A stretch of DNA of 60,584 bases from assembly GCA_022791945.1 (NCBI GenBank), contig JAAVZY010000039.1, forward strand, positions 1 through 60,584, in the 5' to 3' direction. The first letter of the stretch is position 1. Each line of letters starts with the position of its first letter. This document shows, piece by piece, positions 27,345-36,566 of this stretch. The translations under genes and the position numbers were made by a program. The stretch is from Oscillospiraceae bacterium. GTDB taxonomy: Bacteria > Bacillota > Clostridia > Oscillospirales > Ruminococcaceae. The notes beneath the pieces are model-generated. The model worked only from the letters and a program-made list of their open reading frames with translations, was not told the DNA's origin and did no database searches.

Positions 27345-28913
27345 TTATATCACCTTATGATCCACCGGGTGGTGGCAGGCTACGAAATGCCCGGGCTCCG
27401 CCTCCACGAAGTCAGGCGTAACCTCCCGGCAGACGTCCGTAGCGTACTTGCACCGGGTATGGAACTTGCAGCCCTTGGGCGGCTTGATGGGGCTGGGGAT
27501 GTCTCCCTCCAAGGGAACAATCTGCTTCCGATGATCCAGATCCGTAGTCGGAATGGCCAGCAGCAGCGCCTCCGTATAGGGGTGCAGCGGATGAGAGAAA
27601 ATCGCCTCGGACGCCGCCAGCTCCATCACATTTCCCAGATACATGACCGCCACCCGGTCGCTGATATACTTGACCACGCTCAGGTCATGGGTGATGAACA
27701 GATAGGTCAGGTTTTCCTTCTCCTTCAAATCCTCCAGCAGGTTGATCACCTGGGACTGGATGGACACATCCAGAGCGGAAACCGCCTCGTCACAGACCAC
27801 AAATTTGGGCTTCACCGCCAGGGAACGGGCAATGCCGATCCGCTGGCGCTGTCCGCCGGAGAACTGGTGGGGATACCGGTGAATCATGTAAGACGCCAGA
27901 CCGCAGTCCTCCATAGTCTTCATCACGTAATCCATCATCCGGGCGTCGTTCTTCTTAAAAAAGCCGTGGGCCAGAAGCCCCTCGCCGATGATCTGCCCCA
28001 CCGTCATCCGGGGGTTCAGAGAGGAATAGGGATCCTGGAAAATCAGCTGCAAATCCTTCCGGAGCTGGCGCATTTCGGAGTAATTGAGCTTGGCCAGATC
28101 AATGCCGTCGTCCCGGTAGGCCTCGTATTTGGCAAACAGCTCGTTCCCGGCGTAGGCGCCGCGCATCCGTTCGATCTCTGCCCGAACCGCCTCCAGATCC
28201 TTCTCCCTGCCGGAGATGACCGCCTGCTGACGGTCTATCTCCTGCTGGAGACGGGCCGCCCTCCCGTTCAGGGAATCCGCAGACTTTCCGGCAGCCTTCC
28301 GCTCCTGGGCTTCTCCCAGGAGCGTCTCCCGATCCACGTTCAGCCGGTCCCGGGCCTCCCGGAGCTTGTGAAGCTCCACGGCGATCCGGTGCTCTTTCAG
28401 GAACACCTGGGACACCGGCTCCAAATCCTCCGCGGCCAGAAAGCCGCCGATGAGCTGCGCCATGTCCAGGAAAAGATCATGGGCTTCCTTCACCGCCTTG
28501 TCCTTCTCGGCTTTTTTGGCATACTGGCTCTTTTCGTCCAGCGCCTCATACTCCCTGACAAGCTGATCCCGCTTCGCCTCCAGCTCCCGGAGCTTCGTCC
28601 GGTTCTGGGTGAGCTTTTTCAGGGTCTTTTCCACATATTCCGGGGCCAGGGAGTCCAGGGTGCGGCCATAGTACATGGTCTTTCCCTCAGTCTGATGGTA
28701 GAGCTGGAGAAGCACCCGCCCGAAGGTGGATTTGCCGCAGCCGCTCTCTCCCACCAGGCCCAGCGTCTCGCCCTGATAGATGTCGATGGAAATATCGTCG
28801 TTGGCCTTGACGTAGAGCTGTTCCCCGCCAAAGCCGGATTTTTTCAGCGGAAACCACTGCTTCAAATGAGAAATCCGCAGCAGCACCTTTTTCTCCTGGG
28901 AGCCGTTACGCAT
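27345..28913 (-). CDS. oppF: Oligopeptide ABC transporter ATPase, OppF-like with long insertion
   Basis: A 522-residue ATP-binding subunit energising peptide uptake. Walker A is GESGCGKST (about 55), the signature FSGGQRQRIGIARSL and Walker B VCDEAVSALD lie in the second half, and the C-terminal oligopeptide-transporter extension carries the CKFHTRCKYATDVC motif of a likely Fe-S or disulfide site. Between Walker A and the Q-loop (LIFQDPYSSLNP) some 200 residues are inserted (about 75-280), rich in Lys, Glu, Arg and Gln and predicted coiled coil; normal OppF proteins are about 320-340 residues. The start at 28913 overlaps the end of oppD by eight bases. Confidence 0.85.
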   Translation of the reverse strand: MRNGSQEKKVLLRISHLKQWFPLKKSGFGGEQLYVKANDDISIDIYQGETLGLVGESGCGKSTFGRVLLQLYHQTEGKTMYYGRTLDSLAPEYVEKTLKKLTQNRTKLRELEAKRDQLVREYEALDEKSQYAKKAEKDKAVKEAHDLFLDMAQLIGGFLAAEDLEPVSQVFLKEHRIAVELHKLREARDRLNVDRETLLGEAQERKAAGKSADSLNGRAARLQQEIDRQQAVISGREKDLEAVRAEIERMRGAYAGNELFAKYEAYRDDGIDLAKLNYSEMRQLRKDLQLIFQDPYSSLNPRMTVGQIIGEGLLAHGFFKKNDARMMDYVMKTMEDCGLASYMIHRYPHQFSGGQRQRIGIARSLAVKPKFVVCDEAVSALDVSIQSQVINLLEDLKEKENLTYLFITHDLSVVKYISDRVAVMYLGNVMELAASEAIFSHPLHPYTEALLLAIPTTDLDHRKQIVPLEGDIPSPIKPPKGCKFHTRCKYATDVCREVTPDFVEAEPGHFVACHHPVDHKVI

Positions 28914-29922
28914 CCTTCGCCACCTCCCCTTGGATTTCCTTGCTCCGATCCGCCTGCTCCGGATAGAAGCACCGCACCTGATGGTTGTCCTCCAGCCGGT
29001 ACAGGCCCGGCTCCTCCTGGCGGCACTTCTCCGTGGCGTACTTGCACCGGGGGGCAAACTTGCAGCCCTTGGGCAGATCCAGCGGATGGGGCACCGCCCC
29101 GGGGATCGCCTCCAGCCGGACCCCGTCGGGGGTGTCCAGCCTGGGGATGGAGGTCATCAGACCCTCCGTATAGGGATGGGAATAGGGATTCTCTCCAAAG
29201 ATGGATTCCACAGGGGCCATCTCCACCACCTGGCCGCAGTACATCACCGCCACATCGTCGGCCATCTCGTTGATGACCCCCAGATCGTGGGTAATGAAGA
29301 GAATAGAGGTGCCGTTCTCCTCCTTCAGGTCGTTCATGAGCTTGAGAATCTGCGCCTGGATGGTCACATCCAAAGCGGTGGTAGGCTCATCGGCAATGAG
29401 CACCTTGGGCCGGCAGGCCAGGGCCATGGCGATCATCACCCGCTGGCGCATACCGCCGGACAGCTGGTGGGGATACTGCTTGAGCACCTTCTCCGGATTG
29501 GGGATCTTCACAGCCGCCAGCATCTCCAGGGCCTTTTGGGAGGCTGCCTTTTTGCTCAGCTTCTGGTGGGTGAGGAACACCTCCCGCAGCTGACGCTCCA
29601 CGGTAAACACTGGGTTCAGGGAGGTCATCGGCTCCTGGAAGATGACCGAAATCTGATTGCCCCGGATTTTGTACATTTCTTCCTTGGTGCATTCGGCCAG
29701 GTTCCGGCCGTCGAAGAGGATTTTTCCGCTGTCCACATAGCCGTTTCCGTCCAGCAGACGCAGGATGCTCATAGCGGACACGCTCTTGCCGCTGCCGCTC
29801 TCCCCCACGACGCCCAGGGTTTTTCCAGCCTCCACCTGGTAGGAGACGCCGTTCACAGCCTTGACAATTCCCTTCTTCGTGGTGAAAAAGGTGTGCAGAT
29901 CATGCAGCTCCAGCAATGCCAT
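28906..29922 (-). CDS. oppD: Oligopeptide ABC transporter ATPase, OppD-like
   Basis: A 338-residue ATPase of normal length: Walker A GESGSGKS (about 39-46), Q-loop VIFQEPMTSLNP, signature LSGGMRQRVMIAMAL, Walker B VLIADEPTTALD, and the C-terminal CKFAPRCKYATEKC cluster motif shared by OppD/DppD. Works with the OppF-like subunit as the ATPase pair of a peptide importer. Thirteen-base gap from the oppC stop; RBS AGGAGGT. Confidence 0.92.
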   Translation of the reverse strand: MALLELHDLHTFFTTKKGIVKAVNGVSYQVEAGKTLGVVGESGSGKSVSAMSILRLLDGNGYVDSGKILFDGRNLAECTKEEMYKIRGNQISVIFQEPMTSLNPVFTVERQLREVFLTHQKLSKKAASQKALEMLAAVKIPNPEKVLKQYPHQLSGGMRQRVMIAMALACRPKVLIADEPTTALDVTIQAQILKLMNDLKEENGTSILFITHDLGVINEMADDVAVMYCGQVVEMAPVESIFGENPYSHPYTEGLMTSIPRLDTPDGVRLEAIPGAVPHPLDLPKGCKFAPRCKYATEKCRQEEPGLYRLEDNHQVRCFYPEQADRSKEIQGEVAKDA

Positions 29923-29934
29923 AACGCGTACCTC

Positions 29935-31743
29935 CTATCTTTCATTGGATCTCGGGTCGATTGCGTCGCGCAGACCGTCGCCGATGGAGTTGATGCTGAT
30001 GGTGGACAGGCCCAGGGCCACAGAGGGGAATACCCATCTCCACCAATAGGTGCCGATCACCTGGGAGGACTGGGAGCCTGTGAGCATATTGCCCCAGGTG
30101 GGTCTGGGCTCCGCCACGCCGAAGCCCAGGAAGGACAGGGAGGACTCGATCAGCATGCAGGTGGCAAAGGCCAGGGTGGTATTGACAATGATCACTGTGA
30201 TCACGTTGGGCAGGATGTGCCGGAACACAATGGACATCTCCCGGATGCCCATGGCCTTTGCGGCAGTGACGAACTCCTTCTCCCGCTCGGAGAGGATCTG
30301 CGCCCGCACCAGCCGGGCCAGGCTGGGCCAGCTCAGCAGGCCCAGAATCACCATGATCATGGCCACGCGGGCAATCTCGGACACGCTGTTCCCCACCAGG
30401 GAGGAAAGGATCATGGCAAAGGGCAGGAAGGGAATGGACATGACCACCTCGGTGAGACGCATAAGGATGTTGTCCAGCGCTCCGCCGTAATAGCCGGAGA
30501 TGCCGCCGATGATCACGCCAATAATGGTTGAAATGATCACCGAGATGGCGCCCACGGTCATGGTCATCCGCCCGCCGGTGAGCAGCCGGGTGAACACGTC
30601 CCGGCCGTACTGGTCCGTGCCCATCAGGTAGCCGTCCAGGCCCCAGCCGGTCACATTGCCCTTTTCGTCAATCACATAGCTCTGATAGTAGCCGGCAGAC
30701 ACGGATACGCCCTTCACATTTTTGGGCGCGCTGGCCTGGCCAAAATTGTCCCGGCCCCAGGAGCGGACGCTTCCGTCGTCCAGCAGGACGGTGAAGTGGC
30801 CCACGCCGGCGGCAACCTGGGTCACATGCCCCTGAATCTCCGGGGGCACTTCCAGGGTGCCGTAGTCCGGGCTGCCCCAGACCACCAGCTGTCCGTCCGC
30901 CGTGAGGGCGGCCACGCTCCGATCCGTGGAGGCAATGTCAACCACATTGGAAAGCCCCTCGGGAATCTGTGCAAAGGGGGTGACCTTCTTGCTTAGCTGC
31001 ACCACGGTGCCGTCCTTCAGAAGGGCCATCACGGTGGTGCCGTTGGGGGCGATTTTGGCGATCTGCCCCTGATAGTCTCTGGGATTGACGTCGATGATGT
31101 TCTCGTTTCCCCAGACAAAGAGCTTCCCGCCCTCGGTAAGGGCATAGGAAATCTGAGGCCCGGCGGCAACCTGGGCGACCTTCTCGAACCGGAGATCAAT
31201 GGGGATGTTGTCCAGCCCCAGCCGGTTGTAGCCCCAGGTGTAAACGGTACCCTCGTCGTTCAGGGCCAGGACGTGGTTCTGCCCGGCGGAAATCTGAACG
31301 ATCCTGCCTTCAAAGGCAGGGAATTTCTTCAGCCGATCGTCCATCTTGCCCCACTGATAGATGACCCCGTCCTGATCCAGGCCGGCGGCAAACACGCCGC
31401 CGGCGGAAACCTGGGCGGCCTTGCCCTGGAGGCCCTTGGAAACCTTCAGCAGCCCGAAGCCGGGGGCAATGTTCTGCTGGGTGGCGTCCTGATAGGTAAG
31501 ATCCAGGGGGTAGAAGAAGGGCAGAATCACACAGCAGAGAAAGATCAGCAGGAAGATCAGCACGCCGGTCATGGCGACCCTGTTCTCCCGGAAATTCTTG
31601 AGGATGGTCCGGAAGGGGCTCTGCATCTGCTCCTCCTCCAGGAGGGATTGGATGTCCCCTTCCGTCCGGAAAAAGAGCCCCTTCAGGGTCAGAAACAGGG
31701 AGCTCTTTCTCTTTCTGGCTTTTTTGTCCGTTTTGGCAGTCAT
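29935..31743 (-). CDS. oppC: OppC-like peptide permease carrying a seven-repeat RCC1-like propeller
   Basis: A 602-residue permease. Residues 41-80 give an OppC N-terminus and first membrane segment; residues 373-600 give the rest of OppC (TDQYGRDVFTRLLTGGRMTM, five membrane segments, the EAA loop with AAKAMGIREM). Between them, residues about 105-370 hold seven RCC1-type repeats, for example QISAGQNHVLALNDEGTVYT and QVAAGVGHFTVLLDDGSVRS, each ending in a W-G pair except the fourth. Normal OppC is about 300 residues. The insertion falls in the first extracytoplasmic loop, so the propeller should sit outside the membrane, where it could contact the binding protein or a substrate. The fusion is in frame throughout. 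Confidence 0.88.
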   Translation of the reverse strand: MTAKTDKKARKRKSSLFLTLKGLFFRTEGDIQSLLEEEQMQSPFRTILKNFRENRVAMTGVLIFLLIFLCCVILPFFYPLDLTYQDATQQNIAPGFGLLKVSKGLQGKAAQVSAGGVFAAGLDQDGVIYQWGKMDDRLKKFPAFEGRIVQISAGQNHVLALNDEGTVYTWGYNRLGLDNIPIDLRFEKVAQVAAGPQISYALTEGGKLFVWGNENIIDVNPRDYQGQIAKIAPNGTTVMALLKDGTVVQLSKKVTPFAQIPEGLSNVVDIASTDRSVAALTADGQLVVWGSPDYGTLEVPPEIQGHVTQVAAGVGHFTVLLDDGSVRSWGRDNFGQASAPKNVKGVSVSAGYYQSYVIDEKGNVTGWGLDGYLMGTDQYGRDVFTRLLTGGRMTMTVGAISVIISTIIGVIIGGISGYYGGALDNILMRLTEVVMSIPFLPFAMILSSLVGNSVSEIARVAMIMVILGLLSWPSLARLVRAQILSEREKEFVTAAKAMGIREMSIVFRHILPNVITVIIVNTTLAFATCMLIESSLSFLGFGVAEPRPTWGNMLTGSQSSQVIGTYWWRWVFPSVALGLSTISINSIGDGLRDAIDPRSNER

Positions 31744-31757
31744 TCGTTTGCTCCCTC

Positions 31758-32750
31758 CTAACCTTCCAGCTTGATGCGGGGATCTACCAGGGCGTAGCCG
31801 ATGTCCATGATCAGGTTGCCCGCCAGGGTCAGCAGCACGTAGAACATCTGCATCGCCAGCACCACCATGAAGTCCCGCTGCTGGAGGGCGTCAAAGAGCA
31901 GCTTGCCGATGCCGTTCCAGCCGAAGATGGTTTCGATGACAATGGAGCCGCTGAAGGCGCTGACCAGCCAGGTGGTCAGGATGGTGATCAGGGGGATCAG
32001 GGCGTTGCGGAAGGCATGGGAGTAGATGACCACCTTTTCCCGGAGGCCCTTGGCCCGGGCGGTGCGGATGTAGTCCTGGCTGAGGACGTCGATCATGGCG
32101 GCCCGGGTGTAGCGGGTGATGCTGCCCAAGGAGGTCAGCGTCATAACAATCAGGGGCAGGGCCATGTGGTACATACGATCGCCGAAGGCCTCCATCCCGG
32201 TGGCGGTGGAGCCGGCCGTGATGGAGCCGCTGATGGGAAAGACGGGCATCTTTACAGCGAACAGGTAAATGCAGACCAGGGCGATGACAAAGGAGGGAAG
32301 GCTGTAGCCGACAATGGTTCCCACCTGAATGGTCTGGTCGAAGGCGCTGTTTTTCCGGACAGCGGTCACGATGCCCAGGGGAATGGTGATGGCAAAGGCC
32401 AGCACCAGGGAGAACAGGTTGAGCATGAGGGTGTTCTCCAGGGGGGCGGCCACGATCTGATTGACGGGCTGCTTGTATTTGGTGGAGAAGCCGAAGTCAC
32501 CGGTGAGCATATTGCCCAGCCAGACGCCGTATTGCACGGGTATGGGCTTATCCAGGCCCAGCCTTTCCCGGGTCTGCTCGTAAAGCTGCTCATAACGGGC
32601 CGGATCCATCTGCTTTTTGGAGGAATCCAGCATCAGTGCCACAGGGTCGCCGGGCACAGCCTTGTAGATGGCGTACATAAGTACGGACACTACCAGGAAT
32701 ACGAATACCACATATAAGAGCCGCTTCAAAACGTACTTGAGATACTTCAT
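31758..32750 (-). CDS. oppB: Oligopeptide ABC transporter permease, OppB-like
   Basis: A 330-residue inner-membrane permease with the OppB N-terminus (LKRLLYVVFVFLVVSVLMY), PGDP loop, and the EAA motif RTARAKGLREKVVIYSHAFR. Forms the channel with the OppC-like subunit. It is separated from the upstream oppA gene by a hairpin-rich region and from oppC by 14 bases. Confidence 0.92.
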   Translation of the reverse strand: MKYLKYVLKRLLYVVFVFLVVSVLMYAIYKAVPGDPVALMLDSSKKQMDPARYEQLYEQTRERLGLDKPIPVQYGVWLGNMLTGDFGFSTKYKQPVNQIVAAPLENTLMLNLFSLVLAFAITIPLGIVTAVRKNSAFDQTIQVGTIVGYSLPSFVIALVCIYLFAVKMPVFPISGSITAGSTATGMEAFGDRMYHMALPLIVMTLTSLGSITRYTRAAMIDVLSQDYIRTARAKGLREKVVIYSHAFRNALIPLITILTTWLVSAFSGSIVIETIFGWNGIGKLLFDALQQRDFMVVLAMQMFYVLLTLAGNLIMDIGYALVDPRIKLEG

Positions 32751-32784
32751 ATGAACGTCACCTCACTGATACGGCTGAAGTTCA

Positions 32785-33050
32785 GGACCTTGGGGACGCT
32801 GCCCCCAAACCTCCGCCAAAGAGACGCGTCTCTTTGGCGGCTCAGTATTTTTTTGAGGGGAGGGGGCGTTAGCGGGATTTGACTTGTCAGCACCTGCTAA
32901 GGCCCCCTCCCCTCAAAAAAATATTGGGCGTCCAAGGGGGCGCGCCCCCTTGGCGGAGGCTCGGGGGCGGAGCCCTCGAGGTCTTAAACCCAGGCGGGAT
33001 TGCAAGAAAGATAGGGCATACCAGGACGCCCTATCTTTCTCGCAAGGATT
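32785..33050. repeat. Hairpin cluster between oppA and oppB
   Basis: Three inverted repeats: GCAAGAAAGATAGGGC / GCCCTATCTTTCTCGC (33009-33043 region) just after the oppA stop, CCAAGGGGGCGCGCCCCCTTGG (about 32932-32953), and a long hairpin with arms about 27 bases (ATTTTTTTGAGGGGAGGGGG and its complement, 32846-32930). Modules CCAAAGAGACGCGTCTCTTTGG and GGGGACGCTGCCCCC tie it to the mosaic family. Such intercistronic structures often cause high oppA and lower permease expression. Confidence 0.75.
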
Positions 33051-33068
33051 ATAACCCGTTTGGACTGC

Positions 33069-35009
33069 TTATTTCATGCTGGCGTATACCAGCTCGTAGC
33101 CCCACTCCCAGTCGGGATTCGGGTTGTAGTTCTGAACACGGTTGCTCATAAATACGTGGTAGATGTTGGCGTACAGCGGGATGTTGGGCAGCAGCTGGTT
33201 CCAGCGATCCATGAAGTTGACCCAGTTCTCAGACCACTTCTCATTGTCGCCGGAGGGGGTAGCCATCAGGGTGTTGGCCAGATCCGCCAGCTGCTGATCG
33301 TGCAGGAAGTTGTTGTTCCAGTCGCCGTCGTACTGGGGATCCATGCTGAAGGAGTACTTGAAGTCCGGAATCGGCACAAAGCCGGTTGCCAGATTGAACA
33401 TGTGATACTTGGGCGGATCGGAGTAAGCGCCGCCGGGAGTCCGGTACAGGTTCTCCAGCAGAACGGAGAACTCAACGGTGGTCATGTTCAGCTTCATGCC
33501 GGCCTTCTCCATCTCGGAGGGCAGCATCTGGCTCAGCAGAGCGGCAACCGGGTTCTCGTCGGTGGGGGTAGCCAGCCACTCGATCTCCAGGCCCATCAGG
33601 GAGCTGTCGTCCAGCTTCTTGTAACGCACGGTGTCGGTGCCCTCAACGAAGTCGTTGCCGTCCGCGTTCAGGGTCCAGCCGCCGTCAATCAGAACCTGCT
33701 TGGCGGTATCAACATTGTAGGTGTAGGGATTCAGCCGCTCGTCCAGGGCAGCCTTGTTGTCCTTGTACTCCCACTGGGAGAGGCCGTAGGGGCCATTCAC
33801 CACGGAGCCGTGGCCCAGGGTGAACTGCTTTACGAAGTTGTCACGATCCAGGCAGTAGGCAATGGCCTGACGGACCTCGGGGAACTGGGTGGGGCCAAAG
33901 TCGCAGGAGAACTGGATCTGGCCGTAGCCAGCCCGGTCATAGGAAACGTAGGAAATCTCCCCGGCCTCTACGTGATCCAGGCCGTTCTCAATCTGAGGGC
34001 CATCAAGGGTCGCGTCCAGCATATCAACAGAGCCGGCCAGCAGCTCGTCCATAGAGGTAGCGGGAACGGTCTTCTTCACCACGATGGTCTCAATGGAGGG
34101 CTTCACGCCGTCATAGGTGCCCTTGAAGTTGGGGTTGATGGTCAGAGTAGCCTGCTTGTCACCGTCGTTGTAGGCTGTCAGCTGGTAGGGGCCGCAGGTA
34201 ACCTTGGGCATATACCGGTAGCCGGTGCCCACGGTGTTGATGGTCTCAGCCAGCAGCTCGTTGGTGAACTCGCCGGTAATCTGAGCGCCGGTGCCATCAT
34301 CAACAATATCGCAGCCGGGAGCGATGACGCTCATAGGCAGGGGCCACAGGCTGGCGTAGGTGGTGTCAAAGAAGTAGGGCAGCTCCTCGGCAACAATGGT
34401 GACGGAATAGGTGTAGTCGTCAATCATGCGAATGCCGGTGAATTTCTTGTCGCTGGTTCCGTCAAAGTACGCCTTGTAGCCCACGTACTTGTTGGCGTTG
34501 GAAACAGTGTCGCCGCCGTCGGTGCTGCGGAACTCAGGGGAAACGTACAGCATGGTGGCGAAGATGTAGTCCTTGACGGTGATGGGGGTGCCGTCGTTCC
34601 AGACCAGATCGTCATGGATGGTGACGGTATAGGTCTTGGTGCCGTCCTCGTTTACAACAGAGCTTTCTTCCTTGACAACCTGGGGATTGAAGATATAGCC
34701 CTGATCCCGGGTCCAGGCGACCGCGTCATAGCCGAACAGCAGGTGACGGATGTTGGCGTTGGTCGCGCCGTTGGTCCAGCCGGCCATCATGTTGGCGTCC
34801 AGCTCGGTGTCGGAGCCGATGACAACCTTGTTCTCACCGGCAGGGGCCTCGGGCTCGGAGCTCTCGGGCGCGCTGGAGGTGGTATCTTCAGAGGAAGCAG
34901 ATCCGCTGGAGACGCTGGAAACATCTGAGTCGCCGTTGCAGGCGGTCAGGGATACTGCCATGGTAGCCGTCATCGCAGCCGCAAGCAGCATTGCCAGAAT
35001 TTTTTTCAT
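33069..35009 (-). CDS. oppA: Oligopeptide-binding lipoprotein, OppA-like (SBP family 5)
   Basis: A 646-residue extracellular solute-binding protein. The signal peptide has a Lys-Lys start, a hydrophobic core and the lipobox LTAC, so Cys is lipidated and anchors it; an acidic Ser-rich linker follows. The body contains the SBP-5 features (YDAVAWTRDQ, TVTIHDDLVWNDGTPITVKD) and REVRQAIAYCLDRDNF-type region. First gene of the opp operon; start at ATG 35009 with AAGGAGGG ten bases upstream. The ligand is presumably peptides. Confidence 0.9.
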   Translation of the reverse strand: MKKILAMLLAAAMTATMAVSLTACNGDSDVSSVSSGSASSEDTTSSAPESSEPEAPAGENKVVIGSDTELDANMMAGWTNGATNANIRHLLFGYDAVAWTRDQGYIFNPQVVKEESSVVNEDGTKTYTVTIHDDLVWNDGTPITVKDYIFATMLYVSPEFRSTDGGDTVSNANKYVGYKAYFDGTSDKKFTGIRMIDDYTYSVTIVAEELPYFFDTTYASLWPLPMSVIAPGCDIVDDGTGAQITGEFTNELLAETINTVGTGYRYMPKVTCGPYQLTAYNDGDKQATLTINPNFKGTYDGVKPSIETIVVKKTVPATSMDELLAGSVDMLDATLDGPQIENGLDHVEAGEISYVSYDRAGYGQIQFSCDFGPTQFPEVRQAIAYCLDRDNFVKQFTLGHGSVVNGPYGLSQWEYKDNKAALDERLNPYTYNVDTAKQVLIDGGWTLNADGNDFVEGTDTVRYKKLDDSSLMGLEIEWLATPTDENPVAALLSQMLPSEMEKAGMKLNMTTVEFSVLLENLYRTPGGAYSDPPKYHMFNLATGFVPIPDFKYSFSMDPQYDGDWNNNFLHDQQLADLANTLMATPSGDNEKWSENWVNFMDRWNQLLPNIPLYANIYHVFMSNRVQNYNPNPDWEWGYELVYASMK

Positions 35010-35043
35010 GGGCGATAAAACCCTCCTTACAAGTGTTTGGTAC

Positions 35044-35072
35044 ATTATACAATAAAGTCACGAAAAATGCAA
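35044..35072 (-). promoter_or_regulatory. Promoter of the opp operon
   Basis: Minus strand TTGCAT (35072-35067), 17-base spacer, TATAAT (35049-35044); the start codon of oppA is 35 bases downstream of the -10 box. Confidence 0.8.
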
Positions 35073-35326
35073 TGTGTGGATCGGATTATTTCATGCACGG
35101 GAAACCGGCTTTTCTGTGCAGGCTGTCAGGCAAACCGCCAATATGCCGGATTCCAGCGAAATTGCGGACAGGGTTTCGTACAAAAACACTGTATCCAGGA
35201 GAAAAACACTTTGCAGCCTTTGAAAAGGGCGTCCGCCGTTAGCATACACAATTTATACCTTGTTCATGTCTGGAAACTTTCTGAAAGCTTGCCAGCGCGC
35301 GTTTTTTGGGGGGAGTTGGTGAAAGG

Positions 35327-35385
35327 GAAGACCTCGAGGCTCCGCGGCCTTGACCCTTGGGTACAGACTCTCGAGGTCTTCCCCG
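35327..35385. terminator. Inverted repeat after the BofC-like gene
   Basis: Arms GGGAAGACCTCGAG (35327-35340) and CTCGAGGTCTTCCC (about 35372-35385) enclose a mosaic segment (TTGACCCTTGGG). The right arm touches the stop region of the gene at 35386. Likely terminator; between 35072 and 35327 I see nothing else. Confidence 0.55.
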
Positions 35386-35703
35386 TCAGCTCTCCAGATC
35401 CTCGATCAGGGAAAGCAGTTTTTCCTCGTCGGGGACGGGGATGCCCTCTCCGCGGAGTTCCAGCTGATCGGCGGCTGGGAGGGTGTCCACATAGACATGG
35501 ATCATGCGCACAGGATCCGCGTTCTCCGGGCGGAACACGCCGATCTGATCCTGATACTCCCGAAGGAGATATGCGTGTTCCTCTGCGGAGGCGGGAGGCG
35601 GTTCCCTGCGCCCCGCCGCTGATACCACCGCGGCGGCAGCCGCTATGATCAGCATCAGAAGCATCAGCGCCAGACGGTAGGCAAAGCGTTTCGCGGGCTC
35701 CAT
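35386..35703 (-). CDS. Small membrane-anchored protein, BofC C-terminal-like
   Basis: A 105-residue protein with one N-terminal membrane anchor (about 9-30) and an outward domain reading YLLREYQDQIGVFRPENADP and GIPVPDEEKLLSLIEDLES. This pattern (key-strand EYxxxIxVF, then GIPV followed by an acidic helix) resembles the C-terminal domain of BofC and related clostridial proteins. The role is unknown; BofC acts at the spore intermembrane space. RBS AAGGAGG eight bases before ATG 35703. Confidence 0.55.
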   Translation of the reverse strand: MEPAKRFAYRLALMLLMLIIAAAAAVVSAAGRREPPPASAEEHAYLLREYQDQIGVFRPENADPVRMIHVYVDTLPAADQLELRGEGIPVPDEEKLLSLIEDLES

Positions 35704-35873
35704 CACAGAAGCCTCCTTCCTGAAGCTCTTCGGAATCTTACCCGGTCCCAGCCTTGGCCGGAACCGGGCGTTTTGATCTTCAGGGAGAGTTTTGCCCGGA
35801 ATATCGGGGATTATTCAGCTTCTCAGATGGATTGCCCCCCTTTTCATTCGATTGTTCGTTCTATTGGGGGGGA

Positions 35874-36566
35874 CTACTGCTCCCAGGGATTGTCGCACCG
35901 GATGCCCGGTGATTGATCCGGCTGGAAAAAACCGCACTGCACCCGGTATTGCAGGAGCAGCCGCTCCGCAATGAAGGGCAGACAGGCGGACAGGCAGTCC
36001 AGAAAAATCCAGTCCCGGATCCGCCCGCTCCAGCGGAGCCGGTTCAGATCCCGCAGGAAGTACCCCGCCGCTTCCTGCGATAAGCCGAATACCGTCTGCA
36101 TCTCCCGATCGCTCTGGATGTTGCAGAGATGCGCCAACCCCAGAGGCGCAATCAGCCCGGCCGCAAGCTGATGGGCCTCCCGCTCCCGGCGGAGCAGCTC
36201 CTCCTCCGGAAGGGACCGCCGCTCGTCCTCATCCCCCGCCACATGGCCCAAAAGAAAATGGCTGATCTCATGAAGCAGGGTCCACCTCCGGCGTCCCTTG
36301 CTCTGAATAGAGGGATTGTAGGCAATGAGCGGGCAGTCGTTCTTCCGGGTGGAGAAACCGTCTCCGGAACGGGTCAGCAGGGTTTCCAGGGTGTTTCCGG
36401 TCAGCCTGGCGAACAAAGGATAGGGAATCACCTTAATTCCATAGCGATCCGCCAGCCCCATAGGGTTCAGGGGATACCGCCCTATGCGGTTTTCCGCCAG
36501 GATATCCGCGGCCCGGCGCGCCATCTCCTGACTGTAAATCAAATCAGCCGGATATCCCTTTTTCAA
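35874..36566 (-). CDS. ImmA/IrrE-type metallopeptidase
   Basis: A 230-residue protein with the zinc motif HEISH (H99, E100, H103) in LLHEISHFLLGH and a C-terminal helical region. ImmA-type peptidases cleave a partner XRE repressor, relieving repression; such a repressor is encoded immediately upstream. The start is TTG directly following the TGA of the upstream gene, so translation is coupled. No integrase or conjugation gene is adjacent, so it may be a domesticated switch. Confidence 0.85.
   Translation of the reverse strand: MKKGYPADLIYSQEMARRAADILAENRIGRYPLNPMGLADRYGIKVIPYPLFARLTGNTLETLLTRSGDGFSTRKNDCPLIAYNPSIQSKGRRRWTLLHEISHFLLGHVAGDEDERRSLPEEELLRREREAHQLAAGLIAPLGLAHLCNIQSDREMQTVFGLSQEAAGYFLRDLNRLRWSGRIRDWIFLDCLSACLPFIAERLLLQYRVQCGFFQPDQSPGIRCDNPWEQ

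Noticed and set aside
29935-31743. The OppC-RCC1 fusion as two separate genes or a frameshift artefact
   Set aside because: The frame is open throughout, with no internal RBS/start at the junctions, and the permease halves are both incomplete without each other.
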